Shown: in pieces, positions 1 to 6,500 of the stretch
Layout: each line of letters opens with the position of its first letter
Numbering within the stretch: the first letter of the stretch is position 1
Translations under genes and position numbers: made by a program
Assembly: GCA_003485885.1 (NCBI GenBank)
Contig: DNHM01000073.1
Location: 1 to 14,274 of the forward strand
From: Acidimicrobiaceae bacterium
GTDB taxonomy: Bacteria > Actinomycetota > Acidimicrobiia > Acidimicrobiales > UBA10347
Direction of reading: 5' to 3'
DNA length: 14,274 nt
Notes under the pieces: generated by a model
Databases searched by the model: none
Told to the model about the DNA's origin: nothing
The model's input: only the letters and a program-made list of their open reading frames with translations

Positions 1-156
1 GACGGTCCGCGCACGCTCAGCGTTGTGGGTACTACGCCTTGCCTTGTGTGTCTTTGGAGTTCCAGCACGAGGTGTGACGAGAATCCATTGTGTCTGACCC
101 CTGATGGTGGCTGGATTCATGGCATCGTTAAAGGCCCCCACTCGTAGCGATGACAC
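1..156. other. Left-edge region without a supported gene
   Basis: I see no convincing gene here. On the plus strand, frame 1 stays open from the window edge to a TAG at 145-147, but the peptide is rich in Cys and Trp and does not look like a protein end. On the minus strand a frame with GTG at 156 or ATG at 120 runs off the left edge. It could be the 5' part of a divergent gene, but its third-position GC is only about half, lower than in the neighbours. A small imperfect hairpin lies at 20-37 (7 positions per arm, one T-T mismatch, 4-nt loop). The segment probably also carries the aarF promoter. Confidence 0.4.
145..150 (+). promoter_or_regulatory. Possible -10 element of the aarF-like gene
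   Basis: TAGCGA ends 6 nt before the GTG at 157. It has the TA of TANNNT but lacks the final T, so it is the weakest member of the series of start-proximal -10 elements in this window. There is no Shine-Dalgarno sequence between it and the start. Confidence 0.3.
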
Positions 157-1776
157 GTGACCACATCTTCACCATCTTCCCCAGATTCACAAGCCCAACT
201 TGACACTGACTTTGGCGCCTTCACCGAAGTCGGCCCGTGGAGTCTAAACCTCGACTCGATCACCTGGTTGTCGAATCTCGACAGCCAGCGTGAAGACATC
301 CGAGCCGAAGTTCCCAAGCTCATCCGCAAACGACTGCTGCCTCCTGGCAGGCGCGTGATCTCAATCCTGGGTCGTTTCGGCTGGGCTATCGGCAGGTGGA
401 AGTTCGCCAAACTTCGTGGACTCGACGCCAGTCAATCCAAGGCTGAACTTTCGCTGCGACTGCGGTTGGCATCAGAAAGCCTTGGATCTACCTTCATCAA
501 GCTGGCCCAGATCATTTCGTCGGGTGAAGGCGTGTTCCCCAAGGAACTCGTGGCCGAGTTCCGCAAGTGTCGAGACCAAGTTCCCGCCGAACCGTTCTCC
601 GTCGTGAAACAGATCGTCGAAGAAGACCTTGGGTGCAAACTGCACGAAGTTTTCTATAGCTTCGATCGCGAACCGCTGGCTGCGGCCAGCATCGCCCAGG
701 TCCACCGGGCCGAGATCAAGATCAACGGCGAACCCACCGAGGTCGTTGTCAAAGTCCAGCGCCCAGCCATCGGCGAGTTCGTCCATGCCGACATCGCTGC
801 GTCAGCCTGGTTGGCACCGTTTCTCGTTGGCCGCATTCCTGTGTCAGCGCTCGCCAACCCACCGGCTCTGGTCGAGGTCTTCGCCCAGTCCATCGTCGAA
901 GAACTCGACTTCCGGCTCGAAGCCGGCAACATGCTCGATGTTGCCCGATCATTGAAGTCACTTGGGCAAGACGGCTACGTGGTCCCCCGGCCGCACCCGT
1001 CGCTTGTGACCAAACGGGTATTGGTTATGGAGCGGCTCGACGGCTTCCAGTTCGATGATCTCGAGCGGCTGAAAGCCGAAAACATCGATCCCCACGAGAT
1101 CGTTCGCACCGGCATGGTGGGTTTCCTCGAAGGAGCCATGGTCAACGGCATCTTCCACGGTGACTTGCACGGCGGCAATCTCTTCGTCCGCCCCGATGGC
1201 AAGACTGCGCTCCTCGACTATGGCATCGTCGGCCGGCTGACCGAACCCAAACGAGTGGCCTTCCTGAAACTCATGATGGCGTCGATGAGTAGCAATGTGA
1301 CTGGTCAGGTCGAGGCGATACGTGACCTGGGAGCCTTGCCCCACGATGTCGACATCGCCAATGTGATCGTCGAACTTGGACTCGACGGCTCTGGCATCGA
1401 CCCGATGCAGCTCGATCAGGCCGAACTTGTCAACGAGGTCAACCGGCTCGTCAAAGCCATGCTTGGTTACGGAGCCCGCATGCCTCGGGAGCTCATGTTG
1501 TTTGCCAAGAACATGGTCTTCCTCGAAGGTGCGATCTCAACACTCACACCCGACCTTGACATCTTCGCCGAGGTCCAACACATCGCCATGTGGTTCGTGA
1601 AAACCCACGGCAATCAGCTGGCCGCCGACATCGGCATCAAGACCGACGACTTCAAGGTCGACCTCACCGCGATGAAAGGCCAGTTCGGCGTCGATCCTGC
1701 AACCGACGAATTCACCTACCGTGAACTCCAGGAACGTCGCGAGGTCATCGCCAAACGTTTCGCAGGAAAAGAGTAG
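157..1776 (+). CDS. AarF/UbiB/ABC1-family atypical protein kinase-like protein (Rv0647c type)
   Basis: A 539-residue member of the AarF/UbiB/COQ8 family, atypical kinases linked to isoprenoid quinone or lipid metabolism; the exact substrate of actinobacterial members is not settled. Visible motifs: the N-terminal extension with the KxGQ-equivalent K115-L-A-Q118; the alanine-rich loop AAAS at 175-178 that replaces the protein-kinase glycine loop; K199 in VVKVQRP; EELDF around 248-252; the catalytic HGDLHGGN at 334-341; and DYG at 354-356 in place of DFG. The overall sequence and the ISSGEG...PAEPF block resemble mycobacterial Rv0647c as I remember it. The glycine of KxGQ is alanine here. There is no obvious transmembrane segment at the very C-terminus, unlike E. 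coli UbiB. The GTG start has no ribosome binding site but a possible -10 just upstream. The gene is convergent with the HAD gene, 12 bp away. Confidence 0.9.
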   Translation: MTTSSPSSPDSQAQLDTDFGAFTEVGPWSLNLDSITWLSNLDSQREDIRAEVPKLIRKRLLPPGRRVISILGRFGWAIGRWKFAKLRGLDASQSKAELSLRLRLASESLGSTFIKLAQIISSGEGVFPKELVAEFRKCRDQVPAEPFSVVKQIVEEDLGCKLHEVFYSFDREPLAAASIAQVHRAEIKINGEPTEVVVKVQRPAIGEFVHADIAASAWLAPFLVGRIPVSALANPPALVEVFAQSIVEELDFRLEAGNMLDVARSLKSLGQDGYVVPRPHPSLVTKRVLVMERLDGFQFDDLERLKAENIDPHEIVRTGMVGFLEGAMVNGIFHGDLHGGNLFVRPDGKTALLDYGIVGRLTEPKRVAFLKLMMASMSSNVTGQVEAIRDLGALPHDVDIANVIVELGLDGSGIDPMQLDQAELVNEVNRLVKAMLGYGARMPRELMLFAKNMVFLEGAISTLTPDLDIFAEVQHIAMWFVKTHGNQLAADIGIKTDDFKVDLTAMKGQFGVDPATDEFTYRELQERREVIAKRFAGKE

Positions 1777-1800
1777 GCGCCGCTCTGGCTACGAGGCGCC
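1776..1800. terminator. Weak hairpin between convergent aarF-like and HAD genes
   Basis: GGCGCC occurs at 1776-1781 and again at 1795-1800. The two copies can pair with each other around a 13-nt loop in transcripts from either strand. It sits exactly where the two convergent genes end, so it could be a bidirectional terminator. The stem is short and there is no T-run, so this is tentative. Confidence 0.25.
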
Positions 1801-2415
1801 GAGATCGAGGTCAAGGATGTGGCTGAGTTCTGCGAGCGCTACATGAGGGTCGACGACCTTGATGGTGGTCATCCCCATCGCTCGTGCTGGTTTGAGGTTG
1901 ATACCCAAATCGTCGAGGAAGACACATGCAGCTGGTTCGACGTCGAGTGCTTCGCAGGCAAGCTCATAGAACCGCGGCGTTGGTTTGCGTACACCGGCCT
2001 TCGACGATTCGATGATCACTTCGAAGAGCTTTTTGGCCTCTCCATGTGAGCCGCTACCGGGGTCGTCACCTGCGCTGAAGTTGTTTGTGAGCATTGCTGT
2101 TCGGTATTGATCACGAATCTTACGAACGGCATCGATCATGAACGGTCGGATCTCGGTCTTCAGACAATCGAGGACCTCCTGACCAGGAATGGCGAAACCG
2201 AGTGCAGCAGCCTCGGATTCGAACAGCTCACAGAAACCAGCAACATCGACATCGTTGCGTTCGTATTGGGCCCAGGCATTGGTGTCCGGGTTCGTCGAGT
2301 TGATCGCACGAATCGTGTCGGCAGGCACCCCTCGTCGTTTTTCGAGCAAGGCGAAATTGTCAAACGGGCTGGTGGTTATTACGCCACCAAAATCAAACAG
2401 CACGGCTTTAATCAC
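1789..2415 (-). CDS. HAD-superfamily hydrolase, subfamily IA (DxGGV variant)
   Basis: A 208-residue haloacid-dehalogenase-type hydrolase, the usual size for subfamily IA with a helical cap. Motif I is FDFGGV with the nucleophile D8; the usual second aspartate (D+2) is G10. Motif II is LTNN with T110. The motif III lysine is K144 in RKPTPRFY, with K139 nearby. Motif IV is FLDD with D168 and D169. A glycine at D+2 is also seen in the DxG groups around E. coli YihX and the epoxide-hydrolase N-terminal-domain-like (1A3) phosphatases. The substrate cannot be told from sequence; a small phosphorylated metabolite is likely. It starts at GTG 2415 behind a good -10 and is divergent from ettA, so it is not in an operon. 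Confidence 0.85.
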   Translation of the reverse strand: MIKAVLFDFGGVITTSPFDNFALLEKRRGVPADTIRAINSTNPDTNAWAQYERNDVDVAGFCELFESEAAALGFAIPGQEVLDCLKTEIRPFMIDAVRKIRDQYRTAMLTNNFSAGDDPGSGSHGEAKKLFEVIIESSKAGVRKPTPRFYELACEALDVEPAACVFLDDLGINLKPARAMGMTTIKVVDPHVALAELSHILDLDLGAS

Positions 2416-2421
2416 CCGGTA

Positions 2422-2427
2422 ACCCTA
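2422..2427 (-). promoter_or_regulatory. -10 element of the HAD gene, leaderless type
   Basis: TAGGGT on the minus strand, followed by 6 nt and then the GTG at 2415. This fits TANNNT and would place transcription initiation at or next to the start codon. No clear -35 hexamer is seen. Confidence 0.5.
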
Positions 2428-2489
2428 TTGCCCACCGAAGCCAGGCCCTAGCCAGAGCATCAACCGCGTGTTCGGTCCGCGACGTTCGC

Positions 2490-2501
2490 CTGGTGCACCA
2501 G
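2490..2501. promoter_or_regulatory. 12-bp perfect palindrome between divergent HAD and ettA genes
   Basis: CTGGTGCACCAG is perfectly self-complementary. Its centre is about 57 bp upstream of the ettA start and about 80 bp upstream of the HAD start, between their two -10 elements. The position fits an operator serving either or both promoters, but a 12-bp palindrome is expected by chance a few times in a window of this size. Confidence 0.25.
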
Positions 2502-2538
2502 TTGCGATGAAGTGGGTCGCCACGCCGAATCAACGGCC

Positions 2539-2544
2539 TAGGCT
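2539..2544 (+). promoter_or_regulatory. -10 element of ettA, leaderless type
   Basis: TAGGCT lies 8 nt before the ATG at 2553 and overlaps the 8-bp palindrome GCCTAGGC at 2536-2543. There is no Shine-Dalgarno sequence between it and the start codon. Confidence 0.45.
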
Positions 2545-2552
2545 TTCTGGCG

Positions 2553-4226
2553 ATGGCTGATTACATCATGACAATGCACAAGATCGGGAAGTTCATTCCA
2601 CCCGATCGGGATCTCATCAAAGACATCACACTGTCTTTCATGCACGGCGCCAAGATCGGCGTGCTCGGCCCCAACGGCGCTGGCAAGTCGACGCTGCTCA
2701 AGATCATGGCCGGCATCGATACCGACTTCAACGGCGAACTTCGACTCACGCCGGGCAACACGGTTGGCATGCTCATGCAAGAGCCCCAACTCGACGAAAC
2801 CAAGAACGTCTACGACAACATCCTCGATGGCATCGGCGATGTCGCCGAGCTACTAAAGCAGTATGACGAGGTACTTGCTGGCTGGGCTGATCCCGAGGCG
2901 GACTACGACAAGCTCGGCACCCGGCAGGCTGCCATCGAAAAAGAGCTCGACGCCAAGGAAGGTTGGGATGTCAAGCGCACTATCGAGATCGCCATGGACG
3001 CGTTGCGTACACCTCCGGCCGAGGCCGAGGTAACCACGCTCTCTGGCGGGGAAAAGCGCCGTGTTGCGCTGGCTCGCCTGCTGCTCTCCAAGCCTGACCT
3101 GTTGCTGCTCGATGAGCCTACGAACCACCTCGACGCCGAATCAGTCGCCTGGCTTGAACGCCATCTGGCCGACTATGCCGGCACCGTCATTGCGGTAACA
3201 CACGATCGCTACTTCCTTGACAATGTGGCCGGCTGGATTCTCGAACTGGACTACGGCAAGGGCATCCCGTTCGAAGGCAACTACAGCGCATGGCTCGAAG
3301 CCAAAGAAGCCCGTATGGCGCTCGACGAACGCCGCAACGTATCTCGCAAGAAGAGCTTGAAGACCGAGCTTGAGTGGATCCGTATGGCGCCAAAAGCTCG
3401 CCAGTCAAAGGGCAAGGCCCGCCTCGCTAACTACGACAAACTCGTCAAAGAGGCTAAAGAACAAACACTGCGCGATGAAAAGCTCGAGATCGAGATCCCG
3501 GCCAACAAGCGGCTCGGCGACATCGTGATCGAAGCCAAAGACCTCAGCAAGGGTTTTGGCGACAAGCTCCTGATCGATGACCTGACCTTCACGCTTCCGC
3601 CCGCTGGCATCGTCGGCATCATCGGCGCAAACGGTGCTGGTAAGACCACGTTGTTCCGCATGATCACTGGCACCGAGTCGACCGACGAGGGCTCACTGCG
3701 GGTAGGCGAAACCGTGCAGCTCGGTTATGTGGATCAGAGCCGTGATGCGCTCGATGCTGACCGAACTGTCTACGCCGAGATTTGTGATGGCCAAGACGTC
3801 ATCGAACTCGGCGGACGTCAGATCAATGCTCGTGCCTATGTTGCCTCGTTCAACTTCAAGGGTCCCGACCAGCAAAAGCTTGTCGGTCAACTCTCTGGCG
3901 GCGAACGTAACCGCGTTCATCTGGCCAAGGTGCTGCGTAGCGGAGCCAACGTGTTGCTCCTCGATGAGCCAACCAATGACCTCGATATCGAAACCTTGCG
4001 CTCGCTCGAGAATGCTCTCGAGATGTACGCGGGTTGTGCCGTGATCATCAGCCACGACCGCTGGTTCCTGGATCGTATTGCGACCCACACGCTGGCATTC
4101 GAGGGTGACTCACAGGTTCGTTGGTTCGAAGGCAACTTCAGTGACTACGAGGCCTTCCGCCGAAAAGAACTGGGTTCTGCTGCGGATCAGCCAACCCGCC
4201 TTAAGTACAAGCCACTCACCCGCTGA
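2553..4226 (+). CDS. ettA: Energy-dependent translational throttle protein EttA (ABC-F ATPase)
   Basis: A 557-residue ABC-F protein, almost the same length as E. coli EttA (555). This soluble cytoplasmic ATPase binds the ribosomal E site and gates early elongation according to ATP/ADP level. Two ATP-binding domains are complete. Domain 1 has Walker A GPNGAGKST at 39-47, signature LSGGE at 163-167, Walker B ending at E188 and the switch histidine in VTHDRY. Domain 2 has GANGAGKTT at 358-366, LSGGE at 447-451, E472 and ISHDRW. The insert at about 95-138 matches the EttA arm, and the charged stretch at about 240-320 is the linker that contacts P-site tRNA. There are no transmembrane segments, so it is not a transporter. 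EttA is favoured over Uup or other ABC-F types by length and the MADYI...M start. Confidence 0.95.
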   Translation: MADYIMTMHKIGKFIPPDRDLIKDITLSFMHGAKIGVLGPNGAGKSTLLKIMAGIDTDFNGELRLTPGNTVGMLMQEPQLDETKNVYDNILDGIGDVAELLKQYDEVLAGWADPEADYDKLGTRQAAIEKELDAKEGWDVKRTIEIAMDALRTPPAEAEVTTLSGGEKRRVALARLLLSKPDLLLLDEPTNHLDAESVAWLERHLADYAGTVIAVTHDRYFLDNVAGWILELDYGKGIPFEGNYSAWLEAKEARMALDERRNVSRKKSLKTELEWIRMAPKARQSKGKARLANYDKLVKEAKEQTLRDEKLEIEIPANKRLGDIVIEAKDLSKGFGDKLLIDDLTFTLPPAGIVGIIGANGAGKTTLFRMITGTESTDEGSLRVGETVQLGYVDQSRDALDADRTVYAEICDGQDVIELGGRQINARAYVASFNFKGPDQQKLVGQLSGGERNRVHLAKVLRSGANVLLLDEPTNDLDIETLRSLENALEMYAGCAVIISHDRWFLDRIATHTLAFEGDSQVRWFEGNFSDYEAFRRKELGSAADQPTRLKYKPLTR

Positions 4227-4270
4227 CGTCGCAGTGGCCATAACGTGCCCGCCTGGCATGAGACAGTGGA

Positions 4271-4292
4271 CTAGGGCGTTTACCCCGCCTAG
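4271..4292 (+). terminator. Hairpin between ettA and murT
   Basis: CTAGGGCG at 4271-4278 pairs with CGCCTAG at 4286-4292, giving 7 bp with one bulged G and a 7-nt loop. It starts 45 nt after the ettA stop and ends 23 nt before the murT -10. This placement suits an ettA terminator without a U-tract, although a regulatory role at murT is also possible. Confidence 0.35.
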
Positions 4293-4315
4293 CCCGCAGC
4301 GGCAGCCAGACAACC

Positions 4316-4321
4316 TACCCT
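4316..4321 (+). promoter_or_regulatory. -10 element of the murT-gatD operon, leaderless type
   Basis: TACCCT lies 7 nt before the GTG at 4329, with no Shine-Dalgarno sequence. No convincing -35 hexamer is present. Confidence 0.5.
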
Positions 4322-4328
4322 CACGACT

Positions 4329-5732
4329 GTGAGACGACTGGCTGGCTTCATAGCGAATGCCTCGGGTTGGCTCAGCAGACGGCTGGGCCGAGGCGGCGGC
4401 ACGACACTTCCCGGTGTGGTGCTGCTCAAATTACGCCCACACGCCCTCGCTGAGTATGCAGCAGATCTCCACCACGGCAGCATCCTGGTTTCCGCTACCA
4501 ACGGAAAAACAACCACAACCCGACTGCTCGCTGCGGCCACCCGGGTTGCTGGTTATCACGTGGTGACCAACACCGAGGGCTCCAACCTCGAGCGAGGTAT
4601 CGCCGCTGCGCTGCTCAAAGGCGCAAACGGTGCTGAAGTAGGCTTGTTCGAAGTCGACGAGGCCGCCCTTACCTCGGTCGCTGCCTCGACCCAACCCCAG
4701 GTCGTGGTGCTCATGAACCTGTTCCGCGATCAACTCGATCGGTACGGCGAACTCGAAACCCTCGTCGACAAATGGCGCGACCTGCTCGATGACCTCGCCG
4801 CCCAGCACGAACCTCCGATGCTCGTGCTGAATGCCGACGACCCCAACATTGCTGCGCTCGGCCGGGACCGAGACAATGTCGTGTGGTTCGGCGTCGACGA
4901 CACCAGCCACGCCGTTGCCCACCTCGCCCATGCGGCCGACGCAACGATGTGTCGCAACTGCGGCGCCCCGCTTGAGCACACCGTTGTCTTGGTCGGCCAT
5001 CTCGGACACTGGCATTGTCCAAACTGCGATGCCACTCGGCCTTCGCCGACCATCAGCGCAACCCAGATCGCATTGACGCCTTCCGGCCAGCACATCACCG
5101 TGCGGTACCCCACAAACGCCGGGCCACCCATCACCATGACCATCGATTCACCACTTCCTGGTCTGCACAATTCGTACAACATCGTGGCCGCCTTTGCTGC
5201 GTCATGGGCTATTGCCGCTCGCACCCAACGGCCCCAAGATGTCGATGCGGTGGCCCGGGTGATTGCCGAGACCAAACCAGCGTTTGGTCGGGGCGAAATC
5301 ATCAGCATCGACGACAAACGGATACAGCTGCTGCTGGCCAAGAACCCGACCGGGGTAAACCAAAACGTACGCACCCTGCTGAACAGCCCAGGCGAGCTAC
5401 ATGTGCTGGTGCTCCTGAATGACCGCACGGCCGATGGCCAGGACGTCAGCTGGATCTGGGACGTCGACTGGGAACCGCTGCGACCCCGACTGGCCTCACT
5501 CACGCTCGGCGGTGATCGGGCGTGGGATCTTGCACTCCGGTTCCAGTACGGCGGTTTCGATATGGACAAGATCAAGGTCGCTCCAGATCCCTCCAATGCG
5601 CTCGACATCGCGTTGAACGACACATTGCCTGGGCAGACGTTGCATGCGCTGCCGACCTATACCGCCATGATCGACCTGCGCCGGGTGCTGACCCAACGTG
5701 GTTACACCGCCGCCTACTGGAGCGACGAATGA
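4329..5732 (+). CDS. murT: Lipid II isoglutaminyl synthase, MurT subunit
   Basis: A 467-residue Mur-ligase-like protein. With GatD it amidates the alpha-carboxyl of D-Glu in lipid II to D-isoglutamine, using ATP and ammonia from glutamine, on the cytoplasmic face of the membrane. The central Mur-ligase ATP site is ATNGKTTTT at 56-64, followed by NTEGSN at 81-86. An inserted zinc ribbon has C208, C211, C230 and C233, typical of MurT. The C-terminal DUF1727-type domain carries KNPTGVNQN at 338-346 and NDRTADGQD at 364-372, the segment that forms the GatD-facing catalytic site. The length matches the family (about 440-470). GTG 4329 is chosen because it follows the predicted -10 and begins directly before the conserved N-terminal region. 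It overlaps gatD by ATGA, so the two subunits are translationally coupled. Confidence 0.95.
   Translation: MRRLAGFIANASGWLSRRLGRGGGTTLPGVVLLKLRPHALAEYAADLHHGSILVSATNGKTTTTRLLAAATRVAGYHVVTNTEGSNLERGIAAALLKGANGAEVGLFEVDEAALTSVAASTQPQVVVLMNLFRDQLDRYGELETLVDKWRDLLDDLAAQHEPPMLVLNADDPNIAALGRDRDNVVWFGVDDTSHAVAHLAHAADATMCRNCGAPLEHTVVLVGHLGHWHCPNCDATRPSPTISATQIALTPSGQHITVRYPTNAGPPITMTIDSPLPGLHNSYNIVAAFAASWAIAARTQRPQDVDAVARVIAETKPAFGRGEIISIDDKRIQLLLAKNPTGVNQNVRTLLNSPGELHVLVLLNDRTADGQDVSWIWDVDWEPLRPRLASLTLGGDRAWDLALRFQYGGFDMDKIKVAPDPSNALDIALNDTLPGQTLHALPTYTAMIDLRRVLTQRGYTAAYWSDE
5719..5722 (+). promoter_or_regulatory. Shine-Dalgarno sequence of gatD
   Basis: GGAG lies inside the end of murT, 6 nt before the gatD ATG. 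It is the only start in the window with a good Shine-Dalgarno at proper spacing, and it belongs to the only clearly operon-internal gene. It supports the start at 5729. Confidence 0.6.
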
Positions 5733-6478
5733 ACGCCGCCTACACCGTGCGTCTGTGCCATCTCTATCCCGAGATGATGAATATCTATGCTGATCGCGGC
5801 AATATCGCCGTATTCCGCCAAAGGCTCGCGTGGCGAGATATCGCGCTGGAGATTACCGAGATCGGGCTAGGCGACATCGTCGATCCTGGCCAACATGACT
5901 TGTACTACTTGGGCGGCGGTCAGGATCGTGACCAGAATCTGGTGGCCAAAGATCTGGCAGCTAACGCTGCCACGTTGCAGGCTGCCGCCGATGCTGGGGC
6001 CGCTCAACTTTATGTATGTGGAGGTATTCAGCTCGCAGGACACCAGTACGTGACCGCCGACGGCACCAGCCTTCCTGGGCTTGGCATCCTGGATCTTGTC
6101 ACCGAAGCCGGTGCTACTCGTCTCATTGGTGATCTCGTGATCGATGCGACCATCGAAGGCACGACCCAACGAGTCGTCGGCTACGAAAACCATGCCGGCC
6201 GCACTCGTCTAGGCGCCAGTTGTGTGCCACTCGGCCGAGTGGTGAGTGGTCACGGCAACGACGGCGAAAGCGGCAACGAAGGAGCGGTCTTGAACCACGT
6301 GATCGGCACCTATCTGCACGGGCCACTGCTGCCAAAGAACCCCTGGCTTGCCGACCTGCTGCTCGGTTGGGCTCTCGAGCACCGCTACGGCCAAGATGTC
6401 GCCCTGCGTCCGCTCGAAGATGCCGTCGAAGCTCGGGCCCACACAGCAGCAATCGGCCGGGCCGGCGTTAGACGCTGA
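5729..6478 (+). CDS. gatD: Lipid II isoglutaminyl synthase, GatD glutamine amidotransferase subunit
   Basis: A 249-residue class I, CobB/CobQ-like glutaminase that supplies ammonia to MurT. The N-terminus has the family signature LYPEMMNIYADRGN at 12-25. The nucleophile is C97 in YVCGGIQLAG and the catalytic histidine is H197 in GTYLHGPLLPKNP, close to C94 and H189 reported for S. pneumoniae GatD. Also visible are the oxyanion-side GGGQD at 62-66 and YENHAGRT at 152-159. The same frame is open upstream to 5522, but that part lies within murT and is unlike the family. The ATG in the ATGA overlap, with GGAG 6 nt before it, is the real start. The gene ends 22 bp from the stop of the convergent ftsH-like gene, with no obvious terminator. 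Confidence 0.95.
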   Translation: MNAAYTVRLCHLYPEMMNIYADRGNIAVFRQRLAWRDIALEITEIGLGDIVDPGQHDLYYLGGGQDRDQNLVAKDLAANAATLQAAADAGAAQLYVCGGIQLAGHQYVTADGTSLPGLGILDLVTEAGATRLIGDLVIDATIEGTTQRVVGYENHAGRTRLGASCVPLGRVVSGHGNDGESGNEGAVLNHVIGTYLHGPLLPKNPWLADLLLGWALEHRYGQDVALRPLEDAVEARAHTAAIGRAGVRR

Positions 6479-6500
6479 CCCACGGGACGACATGGTCGAA

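Noticed and set aside
4730..5623. Long minus-strand open frame (about 297 codons) opposite murT
   Set aside because: It lies wholly antisense to a gene with clear MurT motifs, and its peptide is Ser/Arg-rich low-complexity sequence typical of shadow frames in GC-rich DNA.
5522..5728. Upstream extension of the gatD frame to 5522
   Set aside because: It lies inside murT in another frame; the conserved GatD N-terminus begins at 5729.
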